The position numbers and the translations under genes are program-made. A DNA stretch of 64,000 bases from Gambelia wislizenii (taxonomy: Eukaryota; Chordata; Lepidosauria; Squamata; Crotaphytidae). This document shows, in pieces, positions 1 to 11,375 of the stretch. Within the stretch, counting starts at the first letter, position 1; the number at the start of each line of letters is the position of its first letter. Under the pieces are notes generated by a model. That model had not been told where the DNA came from. It ran no database searches and worked only from the letters and a program-made list of their open reading frames with translations. The stretch is taken from the NCBI GenBank assembly GCA_030847615.1, contig JAUMIR010000004.1, positions 103,120,001-103,184,000 on the forward strand, read 5' to 3'.

Positions 1-180
1 AAAAAACAAGAATGCTAGGAAAGGTAGATGATAGGCTGCATACCAGATGGATAGACTCAATCAAGGTGGCCACAGCCCTGATCCTGCAGGATCTGAGAAG
101 AATGGTTGAGGACAGGGGGCCTTGGAGGTTTCTCATTCATGGGGTCACCATGAGTCAAAGTCATCTCGAAGGCAGTTAAC
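1..180 (+). mobile_element. RTE (BovB-like) LINE, 3' end fragment
   Basis: The plus strand encodes the last stretch of an RTE-clade reverse transcriptase, seen as WIDSIKVATALILQDL and then RGPWRFLIHGVT. This matches the C-terminal pattern typical of BovB/RTE elements. The tail around 145-175 (ATGAGTCAAAGTCATCTC) is the same tail carried by the squamate SINEs in this window. The 5' part lies outside the window. Other copies of this family are antisense at 27505-28165 and 63160-63693. Family assignment is from recalled consensus features; the fragment itself is clear. Confidence 0.75.
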
Positions 181-1627
181 AAAAACAGAGCTCTATGTCC
201 AAAATCATGAATCCATACCAAACAAGATCATAATAAGTAAATAAGCAAGCATCAAATGACAAAAAGGTATACAATATTTCAAACAATGTTAATAATAAAC
301 AATCCATACTGATAACTAATAAACCAAGGAAAATAACCAAAAAAATGCAGGCCTGAATAGAATTCCTACAGCTCATAACATGGATAACAAACTTTCATAG
401 AAAACAACCCCATCCATTCTCAGCATTTTGAAATGAGACACAGAAAGAAATAAGGTTCATATGTATCCAGTCTATGCATGATGGCAAAATGACCAGACCC
501 ACGAACTTGTAGAGTGATATGACTGGTCTTGTTCAATAGAGTTATTTTCAATGTTCAACATGTCAGTTTTCAGTAGCTACAAATATAAAAAATATAACCC
601 ATATAAAATCTGATATAAAGCGTAATTCTTACACAGCTTCTGGCTATATTGATACCTATAGCCAGTATGTATCACCACATGAATCCAGTATGTTAGTGTT
701 TTCCAAGACAAAACTTGCTGGCTATAATGCTGAGTCATTATAAATAGCACTGTGGAAGATATAGAACAGTAAATGTAAAGAGGTATGATTGTATCTACAC
801 TCCTAGTAACAAAATCTGATAAATTACATGATTGGGATTTTTTTAAAAAAATATCACCAAGAGAAATATCAGTGTCAGATCACTGAAACATGACAATTAG
901 CTCACAACCTATAAATACAGAGAGGATATTACATACCCATGAAATACAAAACCAAACCAAAAACAAATTAGTGACAAATGTGTAAAAGCTTCACAATGAA
1001 TTTGAATATCATGGCATAATGCTAAAACTGTTTTTATGCAACATTGTTAATATCCAGGATCAACAACTTTCTGCCCACCTACACCCCAACATCCCAAAAT
1101 AAATAAATAAATAAAAAATTCTGGAGACTGATAAAGCCTCTGAAGAGGTTTTTGGTGTCATGGAGGGCTGCAACAGGAGACAGAGGTAAGGAATGTCACA
1201 GTTCTGTTGATACTCGACACTGAAGTACACCATTCAGTCTTGGTCCATGTGCACAGTGATGCTCATGTAAACAGTGTTTATAAAGTCCACTCTAATAGTT
1301 CAAAGTGTTCCAGGCATTTTATATTGAAACAATAGCTTGTCAAAGTAGGCCCATATTGCAGAAGATTGTGGGCTGGCTGAAAGTATACTGGCATGTCTTA
1401 TATTTATTTATTATATTTATTATATTATTATATTCAGGGTATTTGCCTCATTCTGCCCCCAGGCAGTCCTTACCACTCCTGGGGCAGATATGGGGCTGAG
1501 ATGGAGGGAAGAAGGTGTAGGGCCCAATAAATAATTTTTAAAGCTATCCGGTTTACTGAATTATAGGTGGCAAACAACGGATCAGGCCCCATGTGTCCAC
1601 AGGAGCCCATTTAGCAAGCTGGCCTTT
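181..1627. other. No gene or clear repeat recognised
   Basis: AT-rich non-coding sequence with short A- and T-runs. No open frame of convincing length or composition and no recognised transposon end. A long run of A/T around 1400-1435 is low complexity. Confidence 0.6.
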
Positions 1628-1790
1628 GCTGCCACTGCTGCCATCTCCCTGCCTTTCCTAGAAGCCAGGAAAGAGTCCCACAGCATATGACCAAGGCTTA
1701 TCACATGCAGGGGGCCTTGGTCATATGCTGTGGGCTCCCTTCCTGGCTTCTGAGACAGTGAGGAAAATGGCGGCAGCTGCAGGGATGGGC
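1628..1790. repeat. Long inverted repeat (hairpin, MITE-like)
   Basis: Two arms of about 70 bases face each other across a loop of about 15 bases (TTATCACATGCAGGG). The inner arms match almost completely: CACAGCATATGACCAAGGC on the left and GCCTTGGTCATATGCTGTG on the right. Outer parts (CCTAGAAGCCAGG against CCTGGCTTCTGAG, ATGGCGGCAG against CTGCCAT) also pair with a few mismatches. The structure fits a short palindromic DNA transposon remnant. I could not fix a target-site duplication, and a transcribed hairpin RNA is an alternative. Confidence 0.6.
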
Positions 1791-1825
1791 TGACACGCCT
1801 GCTTGGACTTAGGCTTGTTCTGTGC

Positions 1826-1900
1826 AGGTAATGTGCTGCCTTGAGTTCCTATATTGGGAGAAAGGTGGGATATAAATATAAATACATATTACAACAACAG
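1826..1900 (+). mobile_element. LINE 3' tail fragment (L2/CR1-like)
   Basis: Contains GTGCTGCCTTGAGTTCC and GAGAAAGGTGGGATATAAAT followed by A-rich repeats, the typical 3' end of L2-type LINEs in reptiles (compare the tail at 11560-11630). No coding part remains. Confidence 0.55.
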
Positions 1901-1959
1901 GGGAAGAATGGGCCAGATCTGCAGCCATGATATACTGGTAGGGAGCTGACGTATCCTGG

Positions 1960-2120
1960 CTCATGTAGATGAGCCCTAAGTCTTCCAAAGCTCATGCTAC
2001 AGCTTCTTTCTCTTAGTCTCAAAGGAGCTACAAAATCCTTTTGCATAACAATGTCCTGTGGCACCTAAAGACTAACACATGAATTTGTCGTGACCTTTCA
2101 TGGACTTGGGCTGATGTCTA
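1960..2120. repeat. Dispersed reptilian repeat fragment
   Basis: The stretch around 2040-2100 includes TGTCCTGTGGCACCTAAAG and a CATGAATTTGTCGTGACCTT-like segment. I recall this as a common interspersed repeat of reptiles, probably of DNA-transposon origin. No ends can be set. Confidence 0.4.
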
Positions 2121-2635
2121 CAAAATACTTATGACATAATAAATGTTAGTTTTCAAGGTCTCTGTATCACAAAGTTTTCTGTTTGTAATAACGCTCCTTG
2201 TCATTCTTAGCATATTTAAAACTATCTAGTGAAATCATGGCTTAGGTCACATTTGAAGTGAGGATCTGCGGACTCTCCACACTATAGCATCTCACAGATT
2301 TTTTTTGGGGGGGGATACATAAAGCTCTTTCTCTTTACTTAAGCAGGCATTTCAATTTCTGAAGCTGACACTTCACTAACTGATCAGAGTAGCATTTGCA
2401 GGAAAAGGAGCTTAGTGTGTACACAGAAGTCAGTATCTGCAAGAGAGCATAGGAGTAAAGTGTCTTCTGTTTAAAGTTGACAGACAAGGATTCCTAATCA
2501 TTTTTTTTGTTGTCAATATTATCAATAATTCTTTAGGCTCATAGAATTTGAAGGCAATTCATATGGAAGTTTTTAGCCTGAGCCCCATGCAATGAAATAT
2601 ATGCATTATGGTTTATTTCAACCCACACAATTATT
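2121..2635. other. No gene recognised
   Basis: Non-coding AT-rich DNA with a T/G homopolymer run at about 2300-2312. Nothing else supported. Confidence 0.6.
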
Positions 2636-2755
2636 TCATTTTAATACCACTTTCCCTACCATGGCTCCAGCCCATGGAATCCTGGGATTTGTAGTTTCAT
2701 GAAATACTGAGGATTATCTGCCAGAGACCTTTAGTGCCTCATCAAACTACCAACT
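2636..2755. mobile_element. Palindromic MITE, partial copy (CTGGGATTTGTAGTTT family)
   Basis: Shows the family core ATCCTGGGATTTGTAGTTTC and the arm AATACCACTTT, followed by CTGCCAGAGACCTTTAGTGC. The same order occurs at 4238, 32856, 50385, 54770, 55324 and 63694. The right arm is missing or too diverged to see. Confidence 0.6.
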
Positions 2756-4110
2756 ACTATTGTGAGTCAGATCATTGGTTCATGTAGTCTTTTGTTGCCT
2801 CCTCTGACTGGAACTGGCAATCCAAGATCTTAAGCATATCTCTGCTACCCCTCCCACCACTACCTAAGATTCTTTGTTTCAAATAACAGGTGTCAGCAAT
2901 GGAAACTAGGCATTTATGCATGCTAAATATAGGTTCTCTGAGCATGTGTTAGATTCATCTCACCCCAAATCCAACATCCCAAGCAGATTAGTAAATATAA
3001 GATGAAGGTCACTCCACAAAAATAGTGTCGTAATAGCCCTAAAGAATTTAATAGAGTTTGTAATATCCTTTGAATCCCTTTTCCTTAAACAAGACTGTCT
3101 CTGCAAATAGTCCTTGTATTGAGTAATTATTTGGAGATTATGAAAAGCTAATAAAACTCTCTCTCGAAAGAGAATTTGAGATAACAAGGTTATGATGTGC
3201 CCAAGGGAACAGACACATCTGATAGCAGTTTAATCAAACCTGATTAAGAGAAACATTTATCTATACCTTGACCAATATATTTTGATTTTAAAAGGTCTTT
3301 CTTGGGAAGGCTCAGCAATACATCCAACATATCTGATGATAAAATATTTATTTTGACTGTGCACCCATTTTCCAATTACCATTCCAACCAAAGACTTCTG
3401 AGATGACACTACTCTTTAAGGGCTGTACATGATCACTTATCCCTTCTAATGCTGTAAGTTTTACAGCCGATATTACACTGTTCTAATATGTCAGATGAAG
3501 AAGTCCTGTCCCCACTTTAATGTAGTTTTATATATTTTGGGGACCATTTCTTTGTACTGCATTCATTTAGCAATCCTATTCAGTATGGTCTCATATATTT
3601 TCAGGGATCATTTCTATGATGCCTAAATGTAGCTTTGATACCAATCTCTTAGATTATAAAGACATACACTGTGGGAGATCAAGCAGCCTGTTGTTTCATC
3701 ATGTGATCTGTAGCAAAACTAATCTGCAGCCAAGTAACTTACACATTCTGCAGCTTATCCCAGATACAAACCAGTAATTTAAATATAGGTCTCATATTCT
3801 GTGTAGCCCTCCAGATTCACTTGTGGTATCTTAAGAAATGTTATCATTCTACTAGTTTGGTGAATGGCAAGAAGATTGAAAACTACTGAGACACTCTTTG
3901 TTGGAGAATATAAGTTGATGAATAAATGATATGAGTTTAAACAATACCGCTGACTACACTGTACAAGGGTGCATCAGGAAGTAATGAAGTGGGAGGTGGG
4001 CACACTTCCTTCCTACAATCAAGGACCCAGGCCCACAATTGCATATTTCAACAAAACATCCAGGTTCAGAACTATCTGTCTGAGAGAAAAGTGTGAAGGT
4101 GAAGCTAGGC
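2756..4110. other. No gene or repeat recognised
   Basis: AT-rich unique-looking sequence. The minus-strand open frame near 2960-3187 has no recognisable domain and is probably chance. Confidence 0.55.
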
Positions 4111-4203
4111 AGAGTACCCAGCAATTAGCTAACACATTGTAAACTGCTTAGCGAATGCTTTGGCACTGATAAGCTGTATAGAAATAGAAGTGCTATTGCT
4201 AGG
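4111..4203 (+). mobile_element. tRNA-derived SINE, 3' part
   Basis: Matches the 3' half of the SINE at 20541-20748: CAATTAGCTAACACATTGTA, AACTGCTTAG, TGCTTTGGCAC and GAAGTGCTATTGCTA in the same order. The tRNA-like head with Pol III boxes is absent, so this is a 5'-truncated copy. Confidence 0.65.
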
Positions 4204-4237
4204 CATTGGTTCTGGATTTTATTTGTGAGGCCCTTTC

Positions 4238-4425
4238 ACAAATATAGCACTATGATTCCATTTTAACTGCCAGGGCTGAATCGAAGGGGGTCCTGAAATT
4301 TATAGTTGGTGAGGCTTTACAAGTCTCTGGCTGAGAGTTCTAAATATCCACCTCTAAACTGCAGATCCTAGGATTGCCTAGGACAGAACCATGGCAGTAA
4401 AATTCCATGCATTTCTGTAGTGTGA
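4238..4425. mobile_element. Palindromic MITE (diverged copy)
   Basis: The left arm (CATTTTAACTGCCAGGGCTG) and right arm (CCATGGCAGTAAAAT, then ATTTCTGTAGTGTGA) are inverted copies. The middle keeps TATAGTTGGTGAGGC and GATCCTAGGATTGCCTAGGA. It is older than the copy at 32856. Confidence 0.6.
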
Positions 4426-4549
4426 CAGGAGTCCCAGAGTCTGATGCTGTACCACATTGCAAAGGAGAGCGTTGGGAGAAATGGGAGCTTCCATTGGCAG
4501 CTTTCTGAAGATCTAAACACGAACAGCTTTCTGAAGACCTAAACAGGAA

Positions 4550-4655
4550 AAATGTGGCCCTCCAAATGCTGTTGGACTGACAGCAGCACTAGTCAGGCTA
4601 GCGACTGGTGAGGCAGGCTGGGAGTTACAGTCCCATAACATCTCCAGATGGACAC
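4550..4655. repeat. Dispersed repeat with inverted ends (GGCCCTCCA...GTTGGACT type)
   Basis: Begins TGTGGCCCTCCAAATGCTG and closes with GGGAGTTACAGTCCCATAAC then ATCTCCAGATGGACACG, which reads as the inverted beginning. Similar pieces lie at 33800-33900, 34080-34175, 35195-35330 and 51805-51935. It is probably a non-autonomous DNA transposon family of lizards. Confidence 0.5.
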
Positions 4656-6124
4656 GTTTTACCCACTCCTATCTTACAAGGTGGGGCGCATTTCAACATT
4701 GCAGATCCCCATCTGTAGACTTTACAAAGCAACCCCGCTAGCACAAAGGAGCTCTGTAAATACACTGGGGGAAAGCAGGAAGTTTGGATCCTGGCCACAA
4801 ATCTTGTGGATCATAGCCAATACGTGTCTCTACTTGGTTGTGTCTCTTACTAGAGAGCATCTCTATATATAATGCTCTTGGGTATGTTGCCATTTCCAAT
4901 GTGCTGATTGGCTGCTTAAGAAACTAACCAACCAATCAAAGCTCTGTTTGGCAGCCACTCAGCACACTGGGGGTGGAAACATGTAGAAAGCTTCAAGCTT
5001 CTAAACATGGCAACGGCAGAGAGGCTCTCCAGTGAGGTGTGTGTAGTGTGGTGTATGTGTGTAGTACAGCGTGGGGGTGTATATGTAGCATGGGGTGGGG
5101 TGTGTGTGATACAAACTGGTTCTACTCAGTACTAGCTAAGCTTATTTTAGATTTCTATATTTGGGCATATGTACAAAGTGTACAAAATAAATAGAGTACA
5201 TGTATTCTTTAAGGTTCACATATGTTATAAAAAGAAGTGTTCACCTGGCATCCTGTTGGTTATGATGTTGTAAGTTAAGACTTACATCCTTGAAGCTTCC
5301 TATGCACATTTACAATCATGGAACCATTGCCACAATCACAATGGTACAATGTTCCTGCAACCCCTTTAAAATCCAGTCAGCCACACCAAGGGATGGAGTT
5401 CCCCAGTGCTGGTGAGTGGGTCACTGAAGTAGGTCATTCCTACAAGCAAGCTGCACTGTGCCTGGAGTTGCAACAGGATCACACAAGGGTCCCCATTTTT
5501 TGCTCCTTGCGTTGTGGCTGTTCACATGAGCTGTGTAAAACTGATTTTTTTTCCTAATGTTTTGGAGCAACAACTTATAAGACAATGGTTTAATATATAT
5601 TTTCTTAAAATGTTTGTTATAATGATCACAATTAAGTAAATTTAATAATCAATGAAACAAATTTTAAAAACAAGAGTAAGGAGTGGCATAGTGAGGACTC
5701 AGTTCCTGATAACTGAACATTTAACTCTACATAGCATTGTTTGCTTCCAACATTTTGTCATTAATTCCTCTTATTTTTAAAGCCTATACTTCCAATATGA
5801 AAGAAAGATTGATTTTGGGGGTGTTCAGTTAGGCACTCCTTTTCATATTCTGTATTTGTCATCTGCTTTTATAGAAGAAATATAAACCATCTTACTGGTT
5901 TTTCTTTAGAAAATGATATTCGGAAGCTAGCTACCTTTAATCCTTCCCAAGAAAAAACAGAGAAAAATTTCCAGCACAACTGTATTGGTAATGTATGAGG
6001 TTATGTAAATAGTGACCCAACTGAAATTTGTACTCAAAAAAGAGCCAAACGTATGACCTAAAACGTATGACAAACGTATGATGTAAAAACCACACCAGAA
6101 GATCACAACAAGAACAGGAACCAG
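4656..6124. other. No gene; one imperfect inverted repeat and a GT-rich stretch
   Basis: At 4880-5000 an imperfect inverted repeat pairs ATGTGCTGATTGGCTGC with GCAGCCACTCAGCACA, with CCAAT-like motifs near the loop. 5035-5110 is rich in GTGT and GGGGT. The rest is AT-rich. Short open frames (for example 5318-5557) show no known domain. Confidence 0.45.
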
Positions 6125-6369
6125 CAAGATTATCAGACAATGACGTCCTTCAGTGCCCAGGGAGTATAGAACAGTCATGAGTAAGGTGTCCCTTTTTATG
6201 GGTGGTTTGTCCCCATCAATAAAAAGGGGAAGCTGCGACAGTGCAACACCCTGGAAACAGCTGAGGATGCGGGCATCTGATAATGTCGCCCTTCCTGTTC
6301 TCCTCCCATTCTTCTGATGTGGTTTGGAATGCAGTTTTTATGCACATTTCACTGCATCTGATAATCTCC
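6125..6369. mobile_element. Harbinger-like MITE, copy 1
   Basis: The left end reads CAAGATTATCAGACAATGAC and the right end TGCATCTGATAATCTCC, forming inverted termini with the family pattern GGAGATTATCAGA. The centre (6190-6230) is a hairpin, CCTTTTTATGGG against CCCATCAATAAAAAGG, shared with the other members. The flanking triplets CAG and CAT match in two of three bases, so the duplication is decayed. Confidence 0.6.
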
Positions 6370-6414
6370 CATGTGTCCTCCTTTGTAGGAAGAAATCTTG
6401 TATTTAAAATAGTT

Positions 6415-6840
6415 TCATGGGTTATCTGTGTTTTTTTCCCAGGCTGTGAGACTGTGTTCTGGAAGAGTTTATTCCTGATGTTTTGCCTGCATCTGTGGCT
6501 GGCATCTTCAGAGAATGGTGGTGTAGGGATGTGTGGGGTTTATATACTGTGAGTCCCTGTTGGAGAGGGTATGTAAATTTGTGTATTTGAATGGCTAGTT
6601 CCTAGGGTGGGAGGATATGCGAGGAGGATTCGTGTCTGTTTGGCTAATGGTCCATTGTCTGCTGGAAATCCCCCTGTCCCTGGGTGGAGTTTATTTGCAT
6701 GTGTTGAGTTTTGAAGATGCCAGCCACAGATGCAGGCAAAACGCCAGGAATAAATTCTTCCAGAACACGGCCTCACAGTCTGAACCCCCACCCCCACAGA
6801 AAACATATGGATGCTGACCGTGAAAGCCTTCGACTTCACA
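6415..6840. mobile_element. Large palindromic repeat with 70-base arms
   Basis: The left arm 6442-6515 and right arm 6711-6785 are inverted copies. GGCTGTGAG, TTCTGGAAGA, CCTGATGTTTTGCCTGCATC and TGTGGCTGGCATCTTCA reappear reversed as TGAAGATGCCAGCCACAGAT, GCAGGCAAAACGCCAGGAAT and TTCCAGAACACGGCCTCACA. The outer right end has GAAAGCCTTCGACTTCACA, a known terminal sequence of a reptile palindromic repeat. The spacer of about 195 bp has no open frame of note. A shortened copy is at 21555-21709. Confidence 0.7.
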
Positions 6841-8079
6841 TCAAATAGTTTTCTTTTTAAATTGCTGTCTGATCTATTTTCAGTCTAAAGAACTACAGTA
6901 CAAGAATGGAGAACAGGTCTTGATACTGCTCATCAGTACTTAGCACCTGGAGAGCAGACTGAGCCATTATTCCTGTCACCTCATCACACTCTTTCCCCCT
7001 ATGGGGAGAGGTATTTCTGCATACATTATACAATTAATTCCAAATATTCATCTATATATATAAATAAGCATATGCAACTTCTATGTGAATCTGTGATCTT
7101 TTCGCACATTTTTTTTGTCTGATAATAGAGATGAATAAGTGACACCCGCTCCAAGCTTGTAGTCTCAGTCTTACTTTGACACATGAGTCACTGAGTCATT
7201 ATTTCTTCTTAATCTTGAAAGAGAACATGGCATGACATATCTAGCACTCTTTAAGTTGCACTGGAGGTGAAATATCACAATAAAGATATGTAGAACTTTT
7301 GGTAGGAAGAATTAAAAACTGGTCATAAATTAATGTTTCCCATTTTTGATATAGATCTTTCCATGAAAAATATACATATTAAAGTACTTTTGCCTATAGG
7401 AGCTTGTTAAAATGATGAGTGATGCTAAGGTAAATGTCATGCAGAAGTTCTCTAATCCTTCTGCCCATGGAAATTCTTAGATTCTTCTTTTCCATACAGT
7501 CCCTTGCCATGAAGAAGCCTTGTGGCTCTTATCACTTAAGAGAAATTGCAAATATCAATGGTCCCTCTCAGGTTGAACCTTTTCCTCACATTTTATCGTT
7601 TATTGTGCTTCACACTTTTCCTCAATCAAGAAGAAAGATGAAAAGCTGCCTCTAGAGTCAGCTTCTATTCTGCTTCATAGATCAAATGATAAAGAGGGCA
7701 ACAGCATGATATACTTTACATCTCCAGTCAGATAGCTGAGTACATCTGACATGTGGGGCCATAGGGTGGAGGAAGGAGAATGAAGAACCTTCCACTGCTT
7801 TATCTTATTGTAATATCGACTCAGATTTAAGCTTATGCACTACAATGCAATGTGAAAATGAAATGCATCGGTATTACACCCTACAAATATGCAATGTTCT
7901 CAGGAAATGCATGGTAATTTTTAAAAAAGCAAATTATTCAAAGAAAACACATGGGAGCAAAAAACAACAACAACCAAAAGTGATAATGCAAATTTTAGTA
8001 GGAGACTTTTAAGGGACATGGTAATGAAGGAACTATTTCTAGTGTTTTCCATTATAGTCCTTCATCATTAAAGAAATCA
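6841..8079. other. No gene or repeat recognised
   Basis: AT-rich non-coding DNA. No transposon ends or coding signature seen. Confidence 0.55.
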
Positions 8080-8640
8080 ACCATGTTTAGTTGTATCACC
8101 TCTAAAGCAATTTGCTAGTGTGAAGTATGTTGTGCACAATGTAAAGCATGTTGACACTTTTTATTTAATGGTTCATGTAGCTCAGCTGAAGCATGTTTAA
8201 AGAGTGAAACATATCAGTTTTGAAGTAATAGCTACTAATAGCCCGATATGATACTGATAAAAAAGAACAAGAAGTCAAATTTTACACCTCGGTGCATTTC
8301 ATTTTGTCTCTTGTTCAGTGACAGAATTCAATATGGTCTGGCTTAGACTGACAGCATCATGCAGGAACTGTCACCTAAGGGAGCTTATACATCTTGAAAT
8401 TTTTCACAAAAGTGAAACTGAGTGACAGCAAAATAAAATGATGCCTTTAACTCAAGTTGGTAGATCAGAAAAGTCAATGAAAACATTCAGAGTTAGTTTA
8501 GGCCCTTTGGTGATGGATCATTCCAGCAGAGTAGCTGCAGCTTCTCAAGTACTGAAATGCTTTAAGCAGGCAACTCAACACATCAGAACAGAGAGCAATA
8601 TCTCAATTGAGGATAAAATGGTTTAAAAGCAATACCAGCT
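8080..8640. other. Repeat-free segment, candidate conserved non-coding element
   Basis: Free of recognisable transposons and microsatellites, of mixed composition and without long homopolymers, unlike its surroundings. The plus open frame at 8438-8626 has no recognisable domain. The idea that this is a conserved regulatory block is only inference from texture. Confidence 0.25.
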
Positions 8641-8864
8641 CAGTTGGCATCATTTAATAAAGCTATATGACACTTTTTTCCTTGGAATTATGCTTCCTTT
8701 AACAGTGATATCATATATCCACTCCTCTCTTGCTTACACATAAATACAGTATACAGAAACTGGGAAGATTGTAATCAACAGAAACTGCCCAGGGAGAGTT
8801 TTCTCAGGGAAAATCCATCTAAACTGACTTACTTCTTTTTCTGTGAGGTCAGATGGCTGCTGGT

Positions 8865-8866
<2 letters not shown>

Positions 8867-8895
<29 letters not shown>
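8867..8895. repeat. (GT)n microsatellite
   Basis: About 14 uninterrupted GT units. Confidence 0.95.
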
Positions 8896-8896
<1 letters not shown>

Positions 8897-9851
8897 ACCC
8901 TAAGTTTGATTCTGTTCCTTGAAATGTTACAGCCTAGATTTCTATAATGTGGCATGGAGCAAGAAATAAAAATGAAAAATATTTAGATAAAAAATTTTAA
9001 ACCATGAGAAACATTCTCTGCATTGTTATTTTCTCATTCTGTTTTCTTCAGGTATGGTTGTGATACTCTGGCAAATTACAAATAAAGAAAACTAATTATC
9101 TACTATGTCTAAGATATATCATCACATTGTATCAATCCCAGTTGTGCCATCAACACAGTGACAAACTCCTGTGCTCACTCTCCCAATAAATTGTGGGCCA
9201 TTAGGATTTCCTCCCATTCCTATATAGACCCCAACACAACATCCATAATATTCTCTTTTATTCATGTTTATTTTGCATATATGTAAAATATACTGACACT
9301 TTGTTCTTAACCATTTCCTTCTTGATATCATTCATTACACAGTAATTGAAGAGACATTCACTGCTAACACCTTACATTACTAGGAAGATTACTCTTGTAC
9401 AAGTGATCCTAATACATAGCTCCAATCCTGTTCTTTTTTTATTCTTCTACAAGGTATACATAATTTACATACAGGTTTTCTAGCCTTAAGTTTCCATTAC
9501 CAAATATCTGTAAACTGAGAAAAAAGGATATACGCAGAATCTATTACCCAATTAAGATTCAAAATATTAGGAGATTCTGTCACCTGAAATGCAACTTTTT
9601 CACTGCCAAGGGGCAGAGATTGAAACCTCTTTTCAAACCTCAGGCTGGTTATGTTGAAACTGGCCACCTGAAACAAAGTGGCTCATTTCCATTTTTTCCT
9701 CCATACTCTATGCACATAACCTGTAAGTTTTTCCCCCTGTGTATTCAGGATATTTTCTTAGGTGACATCTGAGACATTTTTTTAAATCTTCTATTTCTTT
9801 AAAGAAATACAAATTAACTTGAATATACATAGGGTTATGCAATGTTTCTCT
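8896..9851. other. No gene or repeat recognised
   Basis: AT-rich non-coding DNA. Nothing supported. Confidence 0.55.
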
Positions 9852-10292
9852 TCCACATTCTATGAAGCATTAACACTCAAAGGTTCAGCTCAGATTGTGT
9901 TAGTGTCTGGAGTTTTCAATGAAGAAACCAAACTTAATAAAACCAAGAGGCAACCCTTCAAATGAGATTATTCCATAGTTGAGAGAGTCCAGCTTTAGAA
10001 TCATCCCTGCTTGAAGTTCAAGAACTTGAGGTGTGCATTCTGTCCAAGTTCAAGATTTCTAGTCTAATGCCTCAATGCCTCAATTCTCAAGACTACAAAT
10101 GCAGAGAGAAAAAGACTCACATAGTCAATCCTCTAGTTCCCCTTTTGCCAAGAGAGAAGTTTCTGCCAGCCCTCTGGTCAGTGAATGTTCCATCTAGTGT
10201 CAGCCTTGTTGCAGAGTGCTTACAAGGCTTGACCGTACGCCATCATTCAACCCGTAAGTCTTTCTTCCACATTCTATGAAGCATTAGCACTT
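9852..10292. repeat. Segment bracketed by 27-bp direct repeats
   Basis: TTCCACATTCTATGAAGCAT followed by TARCACT occurs near 9854-9880 and again near 10267-10293, with a single A/G difference. The left part of the enclosed segment (about 9884-10050) recurs at 16499-16675, sharing CCAAGAGGCAACCCTTCAAA and TTTAGAATCATCCCTGC. This fits an insertion of a dispersed repeat with a long target duplication, or a local duplication. No coding content. Confidence 0.55.
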
Positions 10293-10487
10293 TGAGATAC
10301 TACATTGCTTCAGCATAGCATAAATATGCACCCATGGAGTTACATTACACAACCCCTATACTGAATACTATACTGATTACAGTACAATGTATGTAGCTCA
10401 ATGGTCTGTGTGCATGGCTGACAACCCACTGTGCAATTGCAACATACAAAGGCAATGCATAGTGACAATGTGTATTCACACCCTACT

Positions 10488-11375
10488 CTGCGTATTATTC
10501 GCAGTTATGGGGCTGGGTGTTATCAGTACGCTGATGACACCCAGATCTATTTCTCCTTGCCCCGATCATCGGCCTCGAATTCCGATGGCGTCTCTCCTCT
10601 TAATGATTGTCTTAAAGCAGTAATGGGCTGGATGAGGAAAAACAGATTGAGATTAAATCCAGATAAAACGGAGGTGCTCACGGTAGCGGCCCCCAAACCA
10701 GGAGTTGGGTTGCAACCTCCAGTCCTGGACGGGGTCACGCTCTCCGTTAAGGACTGTGTTCGCAGTCTGGGGGTGCTCCTTGATTCATCGCTTCAGATGA
10801 CGAGTCAGGTGAATGCGACAGTCAGGAGCACCTGTTATCAGCTTCGGCTGATACGCCAGCTGCGCCATTTCCTGGAAGTAAGGGACCTTGAGACTGTGGT
10901 GCACGCGCTGGTAACCTCCCGTCTAGATTTCTGCAATGCGCTCTACATGGGGCTGCCCTCATGCTTGGTCCGGAAACTTCAGTTGGTACAAAATATGGCA
11001 GCCAGAGTGGTCTCGGGAACATCTCGGAGAGACCATATAACTCCAGTATTAAAATCTCTCCACTGGCTGCCAATCAGTTTCCGGGCCCAGTATAAGGTGT
11101 TGGTTATTACCTTTAAAGCCCTAAATGGCTTGGGTCCAACTTATCTCCGGAACCGCCTCCTCCCATACAATCCTCCCCGCGCACTCCGGTCCTCTGGGAG
11201 GAATTTGCTTCAGCCACAAAAATCTAGGCTGTCTGCAACCTCCCAGAGGGCCTTTTCGGTAATCGCCCCCAAGTTGTGGAATGACCTGCCGAATGAGATC
11301 CGTCAGATAACAAGCCTGAGTGGCTTTAAAAAAGCACTAAAGATGGATCTCTTTCGGCAGGCCTTTCCTAATTAG
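10488..11375 (+). pseudogene. L2 ORF2 C-terminal reverse transcriptase, truncated but uninterrupted
   Basis: The 314-residue open frame begins upstream at 10431, but LINE similarity starts about residue 20. The YADDTQIYFSL box of the RT active site is at residues 33-43, so palm motif C with both catalytic aspartates is present. The thumb and C-terminal region follow (RSLGVLLDSS; TSRLDFCNALYMGLP at about 164-178; SATSQRAFSVIAPKLWNDLP; SGFKKALKMDLFRQAF), ending in a natural stop before TAG ATCCCGG. Everything N-terminal, including endonuclease and RT motifs 0-B, is missing, so it cannot act. The lack of any stop or frameshift in about 290 codons suggests a relatively young insertion. Confidence 0.85.

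Noticed and set aside
5927..6178. Open frame with hydrophobic stretches on the minus strand
   Set aside because: It overlaps the end of the MITE at 6125, has no known domain, and its hydrophobicity follows from AT-rich composition.
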